DNA from: Crotophaga sulcirostris
Lineage: Eukaryota; Chordata; Aves; Cuculiformes; Crotophagidae
Direction: 5' to 3'
Length of the DNA stretch: 64,000 nt
NCBI GenBank assembly: GCA_013397455.1
Contig: VYZB01000296.1
Location: 1,038,372-1,102,371 of the forward strand
A program made the position numbers and the translations under genes. Shown in pieces: positions 27,485 to 38,770 of the stretch. Positions within the stretch are counted from its first letter, which is position 1. Each line of letters opens with the position of its first letter. The notes under the pieces were generated by a model, which saw only the letters and a program-made list of their open reading frames with translations, made no database searches and was not told where the DNA came from.

Positions 27485-28160
27485 TCTGCGTTTCAAATGA
27501 ATGCTCATTTAGATATCTCGAGAGCTGAGCGCGATACATTCAGTTAAGCAGTTTTATAAGGGTTGAAATTAAATGTCTTGGAATATCATTATCTGCCACT
27601 GAAAGCCTGTGCCAGTGATGAAACTGGCTGCACGGGAATTACGAGAGCTGAATTAGATCACATGCTAAGTGACAGCTGAGCTTAATAGGTTTTGACTGAC
27701 ACAAGCAGAGCTGACACATAAAGACTGCATTTCTCAACCATGTACTCAGTCTGATTACAGGCAAGATATTATAAATTCTTCCTTTGCAGAAGAAAAGTGG
27801 CTCTGCGAGGTCTCAGCTATTAAAACTGGCCTCCGTCAAAGGCACTAAGTGTTCAGGGCAATGCAGTCACCCTGAAAACCAAAGTTTGTTCATGTTTCCA
27901 GTGTAATTGCAAAGCTAAAAACATATCAACAGCCATGCCCTTCACGCTGAGAATTCTTTCTATTGCAAAGGCAAATATTCGCAATGAATAAAGAAATAGG
28001 AAAGGGGAAAAATTGGCTGTTCTCCCAGATAACTGGAACTTTCAGAAACTGCGGTTCTGCCCAGCGCTAACACAAGCTCAAACAGCTCCAGCAGCAGCTG
28101 AGGAGAAACAAGGAGGTGAAGAACAAAAGAGAGAATAAAGGCAACAGGCACTGTGTAAAC
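27485..28160. promoter_or_regulatory. Possible conserved non-coding element
   Basis: A repeat-free stretch of nearly balanced composition within AT-rich DNA, with many TAAT, TGACA and GATAA-like words and several CpG (for example the GAGCGCGATAC word near 27525). There is an acceptor-like tract ending at 27790 ('TTCTTCCTTTGCAG') but no donor or frame to match. The texture suggests an enhancer-type conserved element inside a gene desert or large intron. This is inference; no alignment was possible. Confidence 0.22.
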
Positions 28161-31100
28161 AAGAGTCCATTTTCTATGGATAGCACTAAGGGCCTGCTTT
28201 TGCCAAAAATGTCAGGGAGTCCCAATTAAAATGTAAATTACAAAGGGATTTCTTTAACAGGAGAAGGAAGGTGATTTAGCAAGGCCAAGTGGAGCAGTTT
28301 TTATTGGGCTCTGAGACTGACTGGACACCCGTGGGTGCCACTGAAAGCTGCTGTCCTGTCCTACTTAGGAGGGGTATGGGGATGCCCCTGAACCTTTGGA
28401 AGGGAAAGGGGAGGCTGGATTTGGAGGTTCCTGCTCAGCATTTATGTTTATGTTCTTCAGTTTTCATAGCTATTTTGAAACGTTATCTTCAGCTGGGGTT
28501 TAGATGATAGCTCTGTCAAAAGCTTTCTTAGTCAGCAAAATATTAATAAATAGTTTATGGCAAATATTGTAACACATATATTACAAATAAGACATATCCT
28601 TGAAAAACAGTGTAAATCAAAGTAATTGTTGACAATCTAATTCAGAAAGGCCTGGGTTTTTTTCACACTTTTGTGTGTGATCTGCCAAAAGAAACCCCCA
28701 ACTCTCTGGAAGTTAGACTCAGTGCGTGACGCAATAGGAAACAGGTGGCAAACTCTTAACAGATTTTAGGCTTAGGCCATGTTGAGTGTAACTCTAGAAA
28801 AATTCATTTAAAAAATATTCGTGACCTCATTTTTGAAACTGCTTGCAAAGGCTATTTTTCTTACCCATTTAATACTTCATTTAATGTCAGTAAATAGTTA
28901 CTTAAAAATAGGGATTCATGGGTTCCTTTGCTCTTTTATTGTTTATTTTTTGTCTTTGAATAAAAAAATAACTTATTCAAGAATTCTATTTGTAAAAAAG
29001 TAATCCAAAATATTTCCTCAATTCTTATGTGTTCTTATGACTATTACCGTAGGATATTATTGCAGTTTTTACAATTTATGGTCTATCATTGTGTCTTTCC
29101 TATTATAGTTTTGTATTTGTATTCAGCCTTAATAGAAAGGGTCTGGCATGCATCATGGAAAAAGACTGGGACTTACAGGAGAAACCTATAATGACAAATA
29201 GGAAAAAATAGAAATATAAACCACTAAAATTATTTAGTAACTTTCATTAGACTCAAAGGAATATTCTTCCTCCCCAAAGACCTTTACACAGAAATATTTA
29301 TACCTGAATTATCTGAACAGTGGTGAAATCAACAGAAAAGCTCTGTGTAGTGTCTTCAGCCACAAATACCTGCCAAAAGTCTTTCTGAATACAAAAGGAA
29401 TTCTTTTTATACTCTATTTTCATATTGTATATTTGACTAAATTATAAGCTGGGAGACAGCTGCAAAGTTCTTGGCTAAGCTTTCCTTGCAACCCTGAAAA
29501 TCATTTTAGCATCCCACCCTAAATCTGCATATTGTTAAAGTCTCATTTGGCTTCAGTATGCATTGAGCCTCACAGTTGCTGGCATCACCTGCTGATTCTG
29601 ACAAAGAGTATCTGCTTAAGTCAAATGGAAAAAAAATATCTCTTAATGTTGTCATGGAAATTCAATCTTCTGCCATCACGGAACCCGAGAAATTGGTACA
29701 TATAGAGCTCACTTTGATAGCAAGATCACTATATCTTTATATTTTTTTTCCAAGTGTAATTTCTTTGAGAGGTGTGAATCAGCATCTTTACAGGAAAAGA
29801 ACCCCAATGAATAAAATCACTAAAGTTACCTTTGTGGATTTCTTTGCCTTCATAGTGAAATTCTCAAATGAGGGAGAAGGGTACTGATGTGATCTAAACT
29901 TCCCACAGAATATTCTTCTCTGGTGGGAAGTGTATTTGTTTTCACAGATTACCAACTCTTTGCCCAGATAAAGACATGGGCCAAAGGAAAAAGGTTAATA
30001 CACTTGCATGGGAATGTCATGATTTTTCTTAAAAATTGTATTTTTTTCAGTGAGTAGAATTCGTTAGTGGGAAGAGCTTGTGATGCTGCTTCTGCTGGGG
30101 CAGTAGCACACTGACATTCAGAGTGATGTGGCAGTTGGTGTGCTTGGTGTGTGTTGGCTTTATGAGCTGGGAAGTCTGGGAATTATGCCTTGTAAATAAG
30201 TCTCTGCCAATTTCCATTTTGTTTCCAACCTAAACTTCATAAGCTTGGCAGCAGTTCTGCATGAAGTGTTTCTGGGGTGACCCAGGACCCTTGCAGATGC
30301 TGTGTCTGGTTTGCAGTCCCATGCCTAATGCGTCCGTGGCCACTCTTGTGACCCCTGTTCGTTTGTCTTGATCTTGTCTGTCACGCCAGTGCCCACCTGG
30401 CTTCCACGGAGGTCACTGCATCTTCTCTAAAGGGACTTCAAGTGCTTTAATTGAGGAACGTCTGAAACGATGTTCCTTTAATGAAGCCAAGGGTTTCCAT
30501 TTGGCTTTGGGCACATTTCTATCAGCTTGTAAGCATGCACTGCAGTTCTTTTTGTTGAATGACAGGTGATATTGCAGCAGTCAGTCAAGCGGCTGTTTCA
30601 AGATGCCTCAGATGATTTGTCTATGCTGGGATGATTCATAGCTCCATTTTTATTTCATAATAAAGAGAAAGTGAGAAGGATTCTGTCTTCTGCTGCAGCC
30701 CTCACTGTTCTGGATTGTCTACCTGTGTCCGTGACCTCTATTATCCTATTTTAAAGTTCAGCACAAGAAATAAGTCAGAAATATCACAGGAACTTCTTTA
30801 CAAGATACATATTTCTCATTTGATTCTGTTAATTGGCTCTTTGCTGTTTTGTTGTCTTTAATACCTGGATCTGTCTAGAGTAGGTTTTTGGCATCTAAAA
30901 AGCAAGCATGGTACAGAACTGCCAAAAGCTTATTTTAGCGAAACTTCTCAGTATTTGAACTGTTTTTCTGTCATAAGTCTCTGCTTTGTGTTTCGTGTCA
31001 CAGCATGGTCCCTTCATTCTTTGGAAAAACCTGCTGACTCTGATACATCAATAGCATCAGTAGCTAAGTATATTAATGAAAATCCTTGTCCAGAGCAAGC

Positions 31101-32179
31101 CACTACTTCTCAAAAAATATTACTTTGTATAGTGAAACAGCAAGCATGGTAAAGTGGTGATGAATGTGAGACATTAAATACAATTTCACACTTCTTCAGG
31201 TTCTGATTTATGGATGTTACTGATTTTACTGGAGAATTGTGTGTTCTACAGAAATCCTAAGTTCTAATTATCACAGGTGATGCTCATGTACAGCTATAAC
31301 TGAAATGAAGTCATAACCTTTCTGAAAATTTCCTGTAAATTATTATCCAGGTTCTATCCAGATTTATCAACCGAACTCTTACACCAATAAATAAATAAAC
31401 AAAAAAACCCCAAACAAATAAATAATCAGTGGTTTGTCTACTTCAGACAGTCCAAAACAAAACAGATGTGGAGCAATATGTAATTAACATCATTAGATCA
31501 CTTACTGCAGCATCAAAAGGAATATTAGAGGGCAAATATAAAATTAAAAATCCACTTTCAGTTGCAGATAAGTCTATAAAAGACAGACAAAAAAGAAAAA
31601 AAGGTATGCTAAGGAGCTTGTATTTGGAAATCCGCATTTAAAGTCCATATACATAGAGGGAATAGGTATATTCTTAATCCATTGCAAATTCTGTCTCTGC
31701 CTTCACTCAAGTTGGGACTCTAGATAAATCATAAAATATGAAAAAAAATCCCTATTGTTACCATGTAATTCAGCACTCATGACTTCATTTCCTGATTCAA
31801 ATTTACTTATGACATTTAGAAAATATTGTCTGGATTAGAATATTTTCAGCTTAAAATAATTACTATAGTGTCATGATTAATTTTAGTCACTATTTAAAAA
31901 ATATCTCTAGTTTTAAGTATATTTTTTTATACCAGTGTTGAAAAACTGAATCTTATCTCCTTCTGCTGGCCTGAATAATACATTTTCAATCTTGTTCACC
32001 ATGTAGTTTCTGGTAGGCTTTTAAGTTTGTTTTGATTTGCACTGCAAGGAACTCTGAGGCTCAAATATGGAATTTCTGAAGAATCAATCTAAGAACTGAT
32101 CTTATTTGATGTTTTCTCTGGTTCTCTGGAGAAAAATGGAAGTATGCTAATAGAATTGCGTATTAAAATGGGACACATT
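28161..32179. other. Non-coding DNA, nothing recognised
   Basis: AT-rich sequence. A 103-codon frame at 29576-29887 lacks splice signals and recognisable features. A degenerate AATAAATAAATAAAC microsatellite lies at 31386-31400. No gene, RNA or transposon family was recognised. Confidence 0.5.
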
Positions 32180-32400
32180 GTAAAAAGAGGAGGGCAGCAA
32201 TATCACAGAGAAGTTCTTGAATGACATTTGACAAATAAGTAGCAGATGCTGCTTAAAACCGGAGCAGATGAAGTGCAGTGTTATACGTTGAAGGATGAAC
32301 AATCTAAAAATGAACAAATTGGAAGACTTTATCAGGTGAGCATGATTGATAACATAGATGCATCACTCAAACTGGGACAGGTGTAGAAGATAAACTATAA
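32180..32400 (+). repeat. Ancient CR1/L3-like LINE, internal fragment
   Basis: The sequence follows the region just after the reverse transcriptase core of old CR1/L3 LINEs. The 'CAGATGAAGTGCAGTGTTAT' block at 32267-32286 corresponds to the conserved lysine-cysteine-lysine (KCK) motif, here degraded to MKCSVI. It is followed by an 'AACAATCTAAAAATGAACAA' block. Stops interrupt every frame, so it is a dead copy. The assignment is from recalled consensus layout; a repeat search would settle it. Confidence 0.45.
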
Positions 32401-34494
32401 ATATCTTAGAAAGGCAACAGGAGATGGGGAATAGAAAGCAAATGAATATGGGCAAATATTGTAAATTACCAATTTATAGTGGCTTAATAAATAACCACTC
32501 ACCAGGTTGGTCACAGGAGGCGTGCTGCACGTGTTCCCTTCCTGCTCCCATTGCATTGCACACAGCGCTTGTTCACACTGCCCTGTGGGTGGTGATGACC
32601 CACAGAGCACCACGCAGACATACACTCTGGCTGCTCACATCCTGGCTGGTTGTTCACAGTTATTAATCTTTGGAGATACCAAGCTCGTTCCCTTCTTTAC
32701 CACGTTCATTTCTAACTTCACTTTTTTAAATGGAACATCCAGGACTCAAAATAAATGTTTCTTATGTTTTCACCTTTCATTAATCAACCTACAATCTTAC
32801 AAAGAGGCTCCTCATTAGATAGGCAATGATCTAGTCTTTATAAACTTGAGTTTGATTAGGAATCATTACACTTTTTTAGTTCTGTGCTTAATGAGCACTG
32901 CATCAGTCATTCCCTTACTTGCCCTGGAATCATCTTCAGACTGATAATTATATAATTACTTTGTCATTCTGTTTATCTTCTCTATATGCTCACAGAACAT
33001 TGCATTTCTTTTACTAATGCAGAAGTTTGCTAGTTTTTGATTAGGCATTAATAGCGAATGATAATGAATAAACTTGTTTGAAACCTACAGAAGCAGCATA
33101 TTTTGCCCCTCCTCATTTTATGATGCCTACGAGTAAGAGCTGCTGCCTGATATCTTCAACTCATTTTGAAGAGAAAGCAGCTCATCATCTCATGAACACA
33201 GGAAATCACTTGGCTTTTAGCATAACAACAGGTAAGATACTATACAGTGAATTTATCAGTGTAATTTTTCTACCATTCTTGTCTAGTAATGGAGAAATCA
33301 CATTATTGGAATTCCCTACATCTGTACCATGCATTACAGAGTTTTCTGAACTTTGAGGAGGATACTGTAGTTTTAACTGTAATTATTTTCATAAAGAAGG
33401 TGATCAGGGGCTTAATCCTATGATCCTTCCCTATTAGTTTTCCATAGCTTCCAGCTTCTGCTTCAGATTCATTCCATTGGTTACCAGTTCCTTCTCACAG
33501 TCATGTATGCTATATTGCTTCCCAAGCTTCTTTACGCATCATTTTTTTAGGTATTTTTCTAATGTGGCCTCTTTTCCTTATGATTGGAAACACTTGCACA
33601 GACAGTGCTGCTGGTCCCTCAAAATGATTTGGCCATGCTTCCTAAACCTGAGTATCCTACTCAGCTGCCTTGTTCCAGGTCTGTTCTTGTTCCTTTTTAC
33701 ACAGCAAAGAAAGGAAGTGCAGAAAGCATGACACATCCACAACTCACAGCCACTGCCATCACCTGATGTGGAGCAAAGCTGCCAAGGAAAAGAGCCTCTT
33801 TCAGTCATTTTTCAGACTCCTTTGTTCATTAGTCACAGTTTTGACAAGCTGCTAACTCTCTCTAAGATTCACTCCATCTCTGTGCTAGAAAGAAGTGACA
33901 AATCACTCAAAGTTTAGGCAACAAGTTGATCAAACACTCAGCAGTGATAATGCTACAATTCTTAGTGGTGGTAACAACTCCAGACTCTACCAAAATAGCT
34001 TGTCAGCTCTGCTTCATTCAGGTATTCAAACCCCCCAAAATACTGACAAACATATAAAAAGCCTCAAACATGAGTCCCAAAGTCACTTAAGTGGGTATCC
34101 ACATTTAGGAGATAACAACTTTCAAAGTGTGTTTGATACGCCTTGACAGCCTTTTTTTAATAAGGGATACTTTTTGCTTGTTTTTTACCACTGCTTATGT
34201 CATGTGGTAGAGGGGGCAGTAGTGGCATTAAAAAGAGAGGGTAATGCAGAGCAAAATGGGTTGAGCTATTAAGTGATCCTCTTCAAAAAGGAAAGTTTAC
34301 ATTGGAAAATTTCTTATACTAATCATAGCTCAGGGACAGATGCCATTTTATCAAAATGAAAACATGTTACTGTAGAATGTGAACTAAAAAAAAGAAATTG
34401 TCTTGTGCTCTAGATACCAGCCACTTAACGTTTCATATGGCTGATGTGTATTTAATGCCATATTAACATAACATAACACACCCCACCCCACCCC
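32401..34494. other. Non-coding DNA up to the second assembly gap
   Basis: AT-rich sequence apart from the exon-like segment at 33091-33231 and a CCCCA tandem run just before the gap. No gene or repeat family was recognised. Confidence 0.45.
33091..33231 (+). other. Exon-like segment with one open frame
   Basis: A 141-base segment runs from an acceptor ('TTGTTTGAAACCTACAG', weak pyrimidine tract) to a strong donor (AACAACAG then GTAAGA). One frame is open throughout (begins AAYFAPPHFMMPTSKSCC). That frame does not join in phase with the segments at 23233 and 37382 that make the longer ORF, so it would belong to another isoform or is a chance structure. No family is recognised. Confidence 0.15.
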
Positions 34495-34574
34495 NNNNNN
34501 NNNNNNNNNNNNNNNNNNNNNNNNNNNNNNNNNNNNNNNNNNNNNNNNNNNNNNNNNNNNNNNNNNNNNNNNNN
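34479..34574. repeat. (CCCCA)n run and assembly gap (80 N)
   Basis: Three to four CCCCA units (ACACCCCACCCCACCCC) end directly at a gap of 80 N from 34495 to 34574. A longer CCCCA array was probably collapsed or unsequenced here. The bases just before it also carry a short AACAT repeat (TAACATAACATAACA). Confidence 0.9.
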
Positions 34575-37381
34575 TACTGTTATTGAATATAGCCTCATAA
34601 CACTTATGCACTGAGGGTGAATAGTATAATTCCGTTTTTGATGTTAAAATAGATAACTATAACATATAAGATGCAAACTGATTAATTTATTATTTTTATA
34701 ACTTTACAGAATGCCCAAAATTTAGTTCAGAATTTTAATTGCAGATGTTTATACAGTAATTTAGTCAGCATTCTTCAGTTTCTTGCAAATTATTTATCCA
34801 GGGAAGGGGAGGCTATGAAGTACAGCCACAATATCATATAATTTTTCAGACTTTGGGCAGCAGTGGCTTGGATATGAACTCTGTTTAAAGACACCCTGTG
34901 TGTCCATGGACTTGAAGAAGAAAGTTCATTAATTATACTGTAAATTGAGCTGTAATATTTTGCAAATCTAGTCCAGGATTTCTTTGTGAGCCATAGATTC
35001 ATTATTTCAGTATCTTTTTCAGAACAAAGAAATGCAATAGTAAATCAGCATTTCCGCAGGCAGTTCTTGATGTTGCCTGCTGCACTTGCTGTTTTATCAC
35101 AAGAATCAAAGATGTAGCATTGAAACTACAAATGACAACTCAGACTCATTGAGCTAAAAACTAATATACTGAAGAAAGAGGAGAAATAAAAGAGAAAATG
35201 GGGATGAATTGGACTGAAATAGCAGAACTCCATAATGATCAGTTTGATTTCGTACATATTGAGCAAATATGCATCAAAGTTAGCAGCTCCAAATGTAAGA
35301 GTGACCTTCTCATATGCCGACAAGTTACAGCAAAGCAGAGAGCACACAAAACAGTTTTTCCTCTTTATGGAGATATTAATTAAATATTTATCTTTTTTTA
35401 TCCACAAAATGCCATTCCTCAGTGGTTGACTGAATATTCTATGAAACATGATTCAAAATACATTTCCAGTCAACACAAAGACCTGATACCTAAAGCAGAG
35501 ATAAGGTGGAATTGAAATGTGCTAGCCCCAAAATGCATCGGTTACCATTTATATACTGCAAATGGATATCTTCCCTATGGTTTTCAGGTTCTGTAGGGTC
35601 CTGGAATTTCAGTGCATGCTAGGACACTCTGGTGTACACAACTTGTCAGATAAAGCTGCACAGACCTGACCCAGAAATGAGATGTTCTGTCATTGTGTCG
35701 TTGGGAGTCATGCACTGAGCACAGCCATCAGGAAGAATTTCCCTGTGGTTAGAGAAGCTTTCTTTCCAATCACTGTGGTTGCAGAAAATGTAGGTGATTG
35801 TGCAGAACTGTTTCTAAAAGCACTGTGATTAAGCCGTCTGCCAAGCCTAGGCCAGGCACAATTCATTTTTCCCAGGGTGATGTGCTCGCCAGTGTGCAGG
35901 CTGTGCTCGGTGAAGGGCGTCCTCTCGCAGAAATGTCTTGGAAAGCACCACCAAGCTCGTTAGATCAGAAACACCTTGTGCTTAGGGGCCTGTGGATGGG
36001 ATTCCATAGCTGTGGAGGCTGCATTATTGGGGACGGAGGGTAAACATTTAAATCTCCTGTGTTTGGGGAGGTCTTTGAATCAGAGCCCTCTATTTCCTTA
36101 GTGCCTGGTTCACCCATTGAGTTATGGTACAAAATAAAGGATGAAAAGTGGAAGAAATTACAACTTTGCCACTACTAATTTTTTGCTTTCCTTCTGGAGA
36201 AAACATTGTCAAAGCGTTAGACCTGCTGAGATCATGGGACGTGTGCCAGTGTCCATCTTCAGCAGAGCTTTCCAGGTCCCACATTTACCTTCTGAATACT
36301 GGATTCTTTCATCTGAGAAAGTGGCAGCAGCTCAGACAGCTATTGGCATCCTTTCTTGACAGGACACCTAACTCGGTAACTTTATTTTCCAGCTCTCATC
36401 CCTGCTGATGGAAGTCTTACATATTTCAAAGTTATATCTCAATTTTTAACTTTTCTGCATGCAGAGCAGGATTCAAATTAATCTGACAGCCCCTTGTGAG
36501 CGTTGTTATCTGGCTGCTGAACCAGGTTCCTTCTTTGCAAAGAGAGGTTAGAACAGCAATCGGCCAAACATTGCCTTAGCATTTTCTACCTAATTTCTAT
36601 TTGAAATATTCGTTTCAAGTCCTACTGTTCACTATTCTAGGGTCTGATAGGCCCAAATCTGTCTTTAATTTCCCTATTGCTTTAGGTATTTCTCTTTCCA
36701 TTCTCAGTGTATCCATGATATTTTTTTCTTTCGAAAAGGTTCTGCATCATTCTTTTATACTGTGGTATTGTGATGTTTTCCTATTTACATTTCTCTCTTT
36801 CAGGTCAATTTCCACTTATTTGAACAACAGCTTCCTTTAAAATACTAGTGCAGCCCTCTCTACATGCAGGTAAAAGAATTTATCATTCTAATAGACCTGA
36901 AAAAATATTTTTATTTTCTAATCACAGATTTAAATATTATCTCTTCTAAAAAAACCAAAAAGTACTGTATGAATATACCAGTTGCAAACGGATAATGTTT
37001 TTGAATTATCTTCAATTTCCTTTCTACTAAGGCAAGTCCAATTTACTTAATTATTGGTTACATCTTATTCTGACTGTGCTACATGTAAAGAGGAAGAAGA
37101 AATTGAGACTTTGATTAAACTTTTGTAACAACTAATTGCAAACCAAAGAGAAGTAAAATTCATTGTTGGAAAAGTAACAAATTGGATTTTGCTGTGATAG
37201 TTTTCTTGTGTGGTGCATGCTTAATACTGTGAAATCACTATGAAATTGCTGTTATTATTCTTCAATACAATGCCTATAAATTCTTTAATACAATCTCTGT
37301 GGGTAATTTACTCCAGAGAACAAGTAGGTGGTACAACAAGATAAAATGAAATTTCAGTAAAAAACGTATTTCCTATTTCAG
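34575..37381. other. Non-coding DNA, nothing recognised
   Basis: AT-rich, with a slightly GC-richer patch at 35830-36040. Short frames on both strands overlap and have no splice support. No repeat family was recognised. Confidence 0.5.
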
Positions 37382-37415
37382 GCCACTCTTGTATTCCCAG
37401 TGGTTAGCATGGAAG
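37382..37415 (+). CDS. Candidate 34-base micro-exon of the small protein
   Basis: A strong acceptor ('AACGTATTTCCTATTTCAG') and a strong donor (ATGGAAG then GTAAGG) enclose 34 bases. Entered with two bases from 23273, it reads as a completed Lys codon followed by PLLYSQWLAWK and ends exactly on a codon boundary, as the next segment at 46993 requires. A 34-base piece is too short for its open frame to mean anything alone. The quality of both splice sites and the fit of the phase are the evidence. No family is recognised. Confidence 0.27.
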
Positions 37416-38090
37416 GTAAGGTTTGACAGCAATGTGTTTAAAGTTATCTTAATTTTACTGGGGCTACAGCAGATTTTAGCTCACGCTGAAGCTGGCTTTT
37501 GAGGCAGGTGATTTCCATTTAAATAAAGGGGAACTCTTTCTCATACATTAGTTGATGTGAACTGACAGTGGGAAAGGAAAGGACAGTCTTACTTATCTTT
37601 TACTTGTGTTGTACTTGAAACTGACTGAGAAATTAAGGAAATCCTGGGTGGCTTATCTATGTCTGTAGAGAATATCAGCTTTTTAAGTATATTGTCAGCA
37701 CACGTTAGCTCCCTGCTTACTGTAACCCCTCGCAGAAGGTGCATCCACGTTGCATTCTGGATGTTGTGCTGGTCCAGCCTGCAGGTCTGCCCTAGAAAAA
37801 ATAGATTTATTTCCTCTAGTCAAAAGTACAGCAACTAATGTTGTTAAATCCATGTAAATAAAACATGACTAGATCCTGATTTTGCATTATTTTGCAAAAG
37901 TCTTGAATGAAAAGAGTGCAAATAAAAATAATTGAGCCAGCGCAAGAACAAAATAGAGGAACAAACCCACAAGGAGTTAAAAAAATTGTTTAAATGAAAG
38001 AGGAACAGTATCTTGTGGCACAACAGAGCCCAAGGTGGCATCTATAAATTAATAGAACCAAACATGAAATGAGTTCACACGTGTCACAGT
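37416..38090. other. Putative intron, nothing recognised
   Basis: AT-rich non-coding sequence with no repeat family or RNA gene recognised. Confidence 0.5.
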
Positions 38091-38770
38091 CTGGTATCCC
38101 CAGTGCCTCCCCACAAGGACTTTGCAGGCGTCCCAAGGGTTTGGGTTGGTGGGGAGGGAGCCATGGCTGCCAGGGGCCGCGGCCCAGGGCCTGAGGGAGA
38201 GGGGAGCAGCCTTTCTACTTAGATCTCAGGAGCCCCAGCTTTCTTCCAAGCCAACTCTTGGAAACTCTCTGTGGGGCAACACCTCCACAAGCCATGGCAG
38301 CTGGCTGTGTGACATCTTCCCTGCTCTACAAGTTGTGACATCAGGGGATTCTGGGTGGGAGCTGATTCTAGAAGAGTCTCTGACGTGGGGCTGCTGAAGT
38401 ACTGCGGGGGTTTGGAGCAGTGGAGTTAAAATGTGTTTCAGTCTTGCTCGGCATCTCCTGCCTGCTTTGCTGTATAGATTATGAAGGCAATGCAAATACT
38501 TCTTTTTCTCTTTTTTAGTAAATATAGGCAAGTAGTGGTGTCTTCCCGTAAACACCACCTTTGTACAGTTGTTTCTGTCAGTGTGCTGGCAGTGCGGTCC
38601 CGTCTGTACTCCCAGTGCCTTTGGCAGAGCCCCCCGGGGGGGCAGGCAGCGCCCAGCACTGCCAGGGTGTGCTGGGGGGGGGACGGGGCCAGGCTCAGCT
38701 GGGGTTACTCTGGGCTGTGCATCCCTCTTGCTGTAGGCTTCCTCCTGCACTTGTAAATAATTCACGAGCA
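38091..38770. other. GC-rich patch with G runs; long minus-strand frame
   Basis: Local GC content is high, with CCCCCGGGGG at 38631-38640, a 7-G run at 38636-38642, a 9-G run at 38674-38682 and a 4-G run at 38685-38688. On the minus strand a frame from an ATG at 38769-38771 stays open to 38226, about 181 codons, the longest in the window. Its translation is proline- and histidine-rich with a lysine cluster (KKEKKKY), shows no domain I recognise, and overlaps open frames on the other strand. This is what stop-poor GC-rich DNA yields by chance, so I do not call a gene. Confidence 0.5.

Noticed and set aside
27130..27500. Four overlapping frames on both strands
   Set aside because: A GC-richer patch with few stops. 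No frame has splice boundaries or protein-like features.
29576..29887. 103-codon + strand frame
   Set aside because: No acceptor or donor frames it, and no domain is recognised.
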